From Camellia lanceoleosa (Eukaryota > Streptophyta > Magnoliopsida > Ericales > Theaceae), in assembly GCA_025200525.1 (NCBI GenBank), contig CM045763.1:92485044-92549043 (forward strand): DNA of 64,000 nucleotides, in the 5' to 3' direction. The notes beneath the pieces were generated by a model. That model saw nothing but the letters and a program-made list of their open reading frames with translations. It did no database searches and had not been told where the DNA came from. Shown piece by piece: positions 58,141-64,000 of this stretch; position 1 is the stretch's first letter, and each line of letters starts with the position of its first letter. A program made the position numbers and the translations under genes.

Positions 58141-59380
58141 ATCTCCTTATCGAAACATACATACACTTAACATTACATGAGTGTGTGAACATTAACATTG
58201 GGTACGACTACCTATTTGTATTACAGAATTAATGTGAATATTCACATCTTTATGTATTTACTATGTTTGTGCCAGTATGACTATTAATATACAACCAACC
58301 TTCAAAAAAACAAAACACATACCAAAATACTACCTGAATGTTCACAACAAATAACAAACATACAACTAATTTTGAAAAAAAATAAAAATCATATTAAAAT
58401 ATAATATGAATATTCACAGTTTACAATTAACATATAACTATCCTTAAAAAACTATACTTATACTAATGTAAACATTCACACTACAATGTGAAAACATAAC
58501 ATAAAATTGCAAAAAAGTAAAAATCGAATATTTTAATTGTTTAATGGTAACAAAAAATGATTGTTCAACTAACAAGGATAGTAACAAAAATAACAAATAT
58601 ACAACTAACCATCGAAAAAATAAAATTCATATCAAAATATAATGTGAATCTTCATAGTTCATAATTAACACACAATTAGTCTTAAAAAAACTAAAATCAT
58701 ACCAATATGAATATTCACATTGCAATGTAAAAACACAAACAAAATTAAAAAAGTAAAAATCAACTATTTCGATTGTTCAATGGCAATAAAAATGATTGCT
58801 CACCCAAAAAGTATAGTTACAATCAATATATAAAAAATCATCAAACAATGTATAAAAAATCATCAAATAGTTCATATATGTTGACGCACATTTTTAAAAA
58901 AATCTGTATATAATCATTTCTGGCATAACCGACAAATAAACTACATAATATCGTTGGCTACACAAATTGAAGAAGAGATTATGGTTTATTTATAACAATG
59001 GAAAAAAAAATAATTGTTCATCGCCGGTTTACCATCATCTGTGTTGCGAGTCCATCATCATCTCTATTATTGGTGTACATGTATAACTAACATTCTTTTC
59101 CAAATGTTCTTCCATGGCAGAATTTTATTATAAAATAATGGTGAAGAAAGATCTTTGATCATTTGAATCTTCACATTGAGACAAAGAAAATACTAAAAAT
59201 AATAATCTTCTATATTTATATACAATATTATATATATATCATAAATGAAATATATGTAATAATAATTTTATCTCTCCTAAATATATGGTCTAATATAGAT
59301 ATATAATATAATAAAAGTTCATAAGGGTAAAATAGTCTACATAATCCTTCTAATATGAAAAAAAGGATCTGTTGAAATAT
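58141..59380. other. AT-rich intergenic DNA with degenerate repeats
   Basis: Loosely repeated words such as AATGTGAATATTCACA, ACAACTAACCATCGAAAAAA and CATACCAATATGAATATTC recur about every 130-240 bp between 58190 and 58800. They suggest an old, decayed tandem array. No gene. Confidence 0.45.
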
Positions 59381-59391
59381 AAATTTAAATG

Positions 59392-60307
59392 GATTTGCTA
59401 GGTACCTGGAAAAACTCATTGCCCTAAATGGCTCGATTGTCAGAAACGACGTCGTTTTGACCTTTTTTTTTTTTTTTTCTTTTTCTCCTCTTTGCTTCCT
59501 CTTCTTCCTTCCCCCTGGACAATCTAAAAAATTAGAGGAAGAAGAAGAAAAAAAAGAAAAAGAAGAGCCCAAAAAAATCAAACAGCCCCAAAATCTAATC
59601 TGAGAAAAAAAAATCCAAATCAAAATCAAAATCTAAAATCAAAACCAATTTCAGTAGTTTTTTTTCCCTCTCTACTTTCTCTTTTTCCTTCCCCTGGGCA
59701 ATCTGAAAAATTAGAGGAAGAAGAAGAAGAAAAAAAAAAACAAACAGCCCCAAAATCTAATATGAGAAAAAAAAAAATCAAAATCAAAACCCAAATCAAA
59801 ATTAAAATCTAAAATCAAAACCAATTTTAGCAGCAAATTCAGCACCCAAAAAAAAAAAAGAAAAGAAAAAGAGAGAAAAGAAGAAGAAGAAGAAGAAGAA
59901 GAAGAAGAAGAAGAAGAAGAAAAACAACCCCAATTCCAGCAAAAAAAGCCCTAATTTCAACACCAAAACAGTAGCAATTTGAGCAAAACAAGACCAAATC
60001 AGCAACATTTTTTTTTTTTGAGCTAATCTGAGATGTGATTTTTTAAAGAAAAATCAAACCCATTCTCTTTCTCTGTCTCCGATATGGCTAGATCATGGCT
60101 TTCCATTCGGTAAGCGAAGTCATCTCTGGTATCCTCTCTTCCTCTTCCTCCTTCTCTATTTCTCTCAGTTTGTTTGGGTTTGGTTCAACCTTTAAGAGAG
60201 AAACGAGAAGTGGAAGGGAAAGAAGAAAAAAAAAAAAGTTAAGACGACGTCATTTCCGAAAATCGAGCCATTCGAGGCAATGAGTTTCGAGCTACAAAAC
60301 ATTTTCC
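59392..60307. mobile_element. 916-bp Mutator-like element with 11-bp target duplication
   Basis: AAATTTAAATG flanks it at 59381-59391 and 60308-60318. The inverted arms share AAACTCATTGCC, ATGGCTCGATT and ACGACGTCGT. Inside are two tandem units of about 185 bp (59478 and 59665) containing ATTAGAGGAAGAAGAAGA and CAGCCCCAAAATCTAATATG, and a GAA microsatellite. The CT-rich part near 60060-60170 resembles a captured 5' UTR. There is no transposase. Confidence 0.8.
59880..59922 (+). repeat. GAA microsatellite (about 14 units)
   Basis: Trinucleotide run inside the Mutator-like element. Confidence 0.95.
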
Positions 60308-60372
60308 AAATTTAAATGTATGGGACTATAAATCTTCTAAATAGGATTTATAAATAAATCTCTCTAACTTAT

Positions 60373-61497
60373 GTTGGAAAAATAATATTTACCAATAAAT
60401 CTCATCTCACAAACAAGTACTTCAATTAGTCCCAAGTTTTTTCTATTAATCTGTTAAGTCCTATTAGTGAAGAGTTTTTTTCCGTGTGGTCTTATTTTTT
60501 ATTTTATTTTAGTAGTGTTTTGGTGGACAACTATACCATTTTATTAATGTGACAGATATGATATGATACTCTAATGTAGCAGGTATTAATGTGACACTCC
60601 AACAATGTGACACTCTAAAAAAATTAAAAACTCCTTAGTGTACTTTTTTTAAATGTGACAACATGACAAGTATGATATAACACTTCAAAACTTTTACTCC
60701 AAAAAAAATAAAAACTCTTTAGTGTACTTTTTTTAAATATGACAACAAGGGGAGTATAATATGACACTTCAAAAAAAATAAAATTTCTTAGTGTACTTTT
60801 CACAAACGTGACAATGTGACGGGTATGATGTGACACTTTAAAAAAAATTAAAAATTTCTCAGTGTACTTTTCCCAAAATATGAAATGTGACACTCCAACG
60901 TGGCGGGTACGATGTGACACTTTAGAAAAATTAAAAACTCTTTAATGTACTTTTCTCAAATGTGACACTCTAACATGATAGGTATGACGTGACACTAAAA
61001 AACTCTTCAGTGTACTTTTTCTAAGTGTGACACTTCAATGTGGTGGACATATGAGTCATTATACATCCAAAAGAACAAAATGGATTACAAAAGAAAATAT
61101 GAGACTATAGGTTGGTTTGGCATAAACTTAAAATGTTGAAAAGCCAAAAAGTTACAACAAAAGTCAAAAAGTTCACACTTTTTGGAAAAAGTTTATAGGG
61201 GAAGCCTATAGATTTTAAAGAGTATTATTTTGAAAGCTTGTGGGGGAAACTATAGGGCAAATATTTTGGCCTTTGCATTTAACAACCCAAAAGTCAAAAA
61301 ATCAATAAGAGTAGAATAATCATTTCAGTTTTACTATAATATTTTATTACACATGTTTTCGTAAAAAGTTATCCCAAATATACATATTTTTTTCTCTACT
61401 TTTCTAGCTAAAAAGTTTAAAAGTACACTTATTTAAAATATTTCAAACACTCACTATATGAATTATAAATCCAAAATATGAGACTTATTGGCAAATC
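60373..61497. mobile_element. TIR element carrying degenerate TGTGACACTCC repeats
   Basis: The left end holds ACCAATAAATCTCATCT and the right end reversed holds GCCAATAAGTCTCATAT. Between 60540 and 61040 lie about six to eight degenerate units of 55-65 bp built from TGTGACACTCCAA, TTAAAAACTCTTTAGTGTAC and TTTTCTCAAATGTGACA. No coding region. The ends and repeats match the elements at 44532 and 61667. The exact limits are uncertain. Confidence 0.6.
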
Positions 61498-61666
61498 TCC
61501 CAATAAGTTAACCCACTTTTCAAAATTAAAAAATGTAATGAATTCCACTTAGACATTTTCCCTAAAAACCCTAACCAATTATGGCGCAAAAAGTTCATGA
61601 GTCTGTCCAACTGCCAATTTGAGGGTACCCGTCAAATCTTCCATGCGTAAATGACAATAAAAAAAA

Positions 61667-62302
61667 GGGAAAATTATCCAAAAGTCCCATATCAGCATTA
61701 GCAACCCCATTTAGTCCTACCAATTAACGCATATACTGATAGATCCCATATGTGATAACATTATCACTAATAGGTCCTATTTTGATTTATATTTTGATAT
61801 TATGGTCGCTTCTACCCCTTCATTTATTGTGTCACACCTCACTATCACACGTCACACTGTCACACACGTCACACAACAAAAACTACTATAGGGCATTTTT
61901 CCCAATGTGACACCCAAACACACACTGTCACACTGTCTCACTGTCACACACGTCACATAGCAAAAAGTACTATAGGGCATTTTCCCCAATGTGACACCGA
62001 AACACACACTGTCACACTGTCACATAGCAAAAAAGTACTATAGGGCATTACTCCCAATGTGACACCCAAACACACATTGTCACACTGTCTCACTGCAAAA
62101 AAAGTCACACAGCAAAAAGTACTATAGGGCATTTTTCCCAATGTAACACTCAAACACACACCGTCACACTGTCTCACATAACCCAACAAACAAGGGCATT
62201 TCAGGAAGATACACATACCGCAGGACCAAACGAAGTAATAAAAATATTTAAGGACTAATTGCACCAACATTTCACATTACGGGACTTATCAGTAACTCTC
62301 CC
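61667..62302. mobile_element. TIR element with four 70-85-bp internal repeats
   Basis: The left end GGGAAAATTATCCAAAAGTC and the reversed right end GGGAGAGTTACTGATAAGTC are imperfect inverted repeats. Inside, TACTATAGGGCAT recurs at about 61884, 61968, 62036 and 62120, each followed by CCCAATGTGACACCC and CACACTGTCACACTGTC. The flanking TAAAAAAA on both sides could be a target duplication but is low complexity. Confidence 0.65.
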
Positions 62303-62747
62303 TAAAAAAAAAAAAAATATATATATATATATATATAAACAAAAACAGTCGATGTTTTTCACAGAGCACCTGATAGAGGTATTCATTCTTTGAATGTTAG
62401 GTCTTGGTTTTTGTTGTTCTTTATGTCGTTGTTTGTTTGATGCTTCCGTCATCGTATTCATTGTATATGCCTGTTTCCTTTTGATGGGTGGGCAGACTTT
62501 TATTGTTGCTTTGAATCTTAAATATTAATCTCCCATTTTTATTGACCTTTGAAAATTATAGTTTGTGTTGGCATTTTCTTGATGTGGGTAGTTAATCTTC
62601 TGATTTGATTAATACTCACTTGGGTTTTCTTTATAATTTTGGGAGAAATTATTTCGTGGGTATCTCTCTTTAGTATTTAAGATTTAGATTTCTTTTGGGA
62701 TTTTAAAATTTTGATTTCTAATTTGAATTTGTAACTAATTATGCCAT

Positions 62748-63153
62748 GAAGCACTGACCCTTCAAAATAAGTGTCGTGGCTATGTCGATGGCGAGGACAC
62801 TTGGGGACGCCAACTAGTTTCTTTTTTTCTCTTTCTTTAGTGTTTTTGATGGATGTTGGATGTTGAATGTTTATTATTTTTTGCTTAGATTTAAATACTG
62901 ATCATCCATAAAAATGATATAAATGGTAAGTGTTAATTTAAAATTGAGTGTTTTTTTTTTTTTTTTTAAATGTCAAATTCATGCAAGTTTTTGTTAATTT
63001 TGATTGTTTATGGATGTAATCTACTTGGCAAATAAAAATATATCAAACAATATTTTATTTTTGTGTCATTGTTGTGTCTGTGTCCCCCTTGTTTTTAAAA
63101 TCATCATATCCCTTGTCTATGTCCGCATCTGTGTTCACGTCCGTGCTACTTAG
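62748..63153. mobile_element. 406-bp TIR element with 10-bp target duplication
   Basis: ATTATGCCAT flanks it at 62738-62747 and 63154-63163. The left end GAAGCACTGAC and the reversed right end GTAGCACGGAC match, followed by GTGTC/GGACAC-rich subterminal sequence. It resembles the termini of the larger split element at 13479-19123, so both may belong to one family. Confidence 0.75.
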
Positions 63154-63254
63154 ATTATGCCATTGCAGCCACTTGATTCCTGATAAGATACGAGAGGCAG
63201 AGGAGGACTCCAAGAGCTTAGCATTGGACTATGATGCTGATTAAGTCACACCAC

Positions 63255-63431
63255 TGTTATCTTAGCAATTCAGCAAAATGCAGTTGTATGGTTAGTTAGT
63301 TAGATAATATGGTTAGTTAGTTAGAGAGTTTGTTTAGTGAGTTTGTTATAGCACTCCTATATATATATATACAAATCTGTAAAATGTTTCTTAGAGTGAT
63401 GAAATAATATTCAAAGATCAATCTTTCTTCA
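63255..63431 (+). mobile_element. 5' LTR of a Copia element
   Basis: Begins TGTTATCTTAGC and ends TTTCTTCA, immediately before the primer-binding site. It contains a TATATATATATAC promoter core (63358-63371) and repeated GGTTAGTTAGTTAGA. At 177 bp it is short but within the Copia range. The start is the less certain end. Confidence 0.75.
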
Positions 63432-63443
63432 TGGTATCAGAGC
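63432..63443 (+). promoter_or_regulatory. Primer-binding site, complementary to initiator tRNA-Met
   Basis: TGGTATCAGAGC directly follows the LTR. It is the standard primer-binding site of plant Copia retrotransposons. Confidence 0.92.
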
Positions 63444-63475
63444 TGCAACAAAGCTCCAACGAGCAAGTTTCATCA

Positions 63476-64000
63476 ATGGCAGATTCATCTTCTTTACCAT
63501 CAAATCTTAATCTTCTCATCTCAAATTTTGGATCATTGGTTACTGTCAAGCTTGATTCTACAAATTTCTTGATATGGAAGAGTCAGATGCAAAACATGCT
63601 CCGTGCTATGAATCTCTTAGGATTTGTCACAGGATTGATTCAATGTCCTGCTTCAAAGATCATGGATTCATCTGGAAAAACACTTCCAAATCCAGAGTAT
63701 GCAAAGTGAAAAACAATTGATGCACATCTCTTGAGTTGTTTGACTGCTACACTATCTCCTACTGTGTATTCATCAATTCTCCATCTTTAACACAGTGCTG
63801 AGGTAAGGAAAGCGCTTGAAAAACGGTTTACATCTTTGTCTAGATCAGATATCCATCAACTAAAAAATAAGCTTTAAACAGTCTCAAAGAAAACCTCTTC
63901 AATGGAAGAATATCTATTCAAAATCAAAGAAATTTCAGATCAATTGTCACTAGCCTCTGCACAAGTTGATGATGAGGATTTGGTATTAATGACTTTGAAT
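63476..64000 (+). pseudogene. Copia gag (UBN2-type), interrupted by stops, runs off the window
   Basis: Starts MADSSSLPSNLNLLISNFGS, then VKLDSTNFLIWKSQMQNMLR, the conserved N-terminal gag block of plant Copia elements (LxxxNFLxWK). The frame hits TGA at 63707-63709 where a Trp is expected. The same frame continues TIDAHLLSCLTATLSPTVYS, VRKALEKRFTSLSRSDIHQL and KTSSMEEYLFKIKEISDQLS, interrupted by two more stops (about 63788 and 63876). Gag would form the particle that packages element RNA. This copy cannot make it. The rest of the element lies beyond the window. Confidence 0.85.

Noticed and set aside
59802..60008. Minus-strand frame with a long Phe run
   Set aside because: It is the translation of the GAA microsatellite and A-rich tracts.
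61830..62170. Regularly spaced repeats that could suggest a CRISPR-like array
   Set aside because: Repeats are degenerate, spacing varies (69-85 bp), there are no unique spacers, and the DNA is plant nuclear.

Overview
The window reads as nuclear DNA of a flowering plant, most likely a woody eudicot. It is strongly AT-rich. It has spliced genes with GT/AG introns, a plant GDSL esterase and a cytokinin-type response regulator. Transposons cover most of the rest: plant L1-type LINEs, Copia and Gypsy remnants, a CACTA element, hAT and Mutator-like non-autonomous elements, and Helitron-like termini. There is no bacterial or organellar gene content. Species cannot be fixed from sequence alone.

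Layout. 1-5560: degenerate LINE with ORF1 and ORF2. 5561-13478: introns and at least one convincing exon of an unidentified plus-strand host gene. These are interrupted by a second LINE (6123-8600, no ORF2 domains visible, clean target duplication), a third LINE on the minus strand (about 9206-12473) and a tiny LINE tail (13117-13186). 13479-19123: a terminal-inverted-repeat (TIR) element with a 12-bp target duplication, split by a 4.4-kb solo LTR with its own 5-bp duplication. 19137-22000: Gypsy and Copia scraps. 22040-25386: three tandem units of about 1.03 kb, with Helitron-like 3' hairpins. 25387-31750: a badly decayed Copia element ending in a polypurine tract and LTR. 32150-34210: promoter, first exon and a tandemly duplicated exon pair of a broken type-A response regulator.

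36957-43301: the one clearly intact gene, a five-exon GDSL esterase/lipase of 395 residues. Immediately after its poly(A) signal lies an inverted 0.6-kb copy of its own first exon and intron start. The first exon of another secreted-protein gene follows on the minus strand. 44532-49400: repeat-rich intergenic DNA with a tandem-repeat-bearing TIR element and a foldback element. 50106-51678: CACTA element with a nested element and a captured gene fragment. 51589-58140: a 3.3-kb tandem duplication, with a small TIR element inserted in only one copy. 59392-63153: four more TIR elements. 63255-64000: the 5' LTR, primer-binding site and broken gag of a Copia element that runs off the end.

Only the GDSL gene appears able to make a full protein. 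The main interest lies in genome architecture: the self-inverted GDSL 5' copy, a family of TIR elements carrying degenerate TGTGACAC-type internal repeats (three candidate members), nested insertions whose relative ages can be read from target duplications, and Helitron-like ends inside a tandem array. No previously undescribed protein system was recognised.
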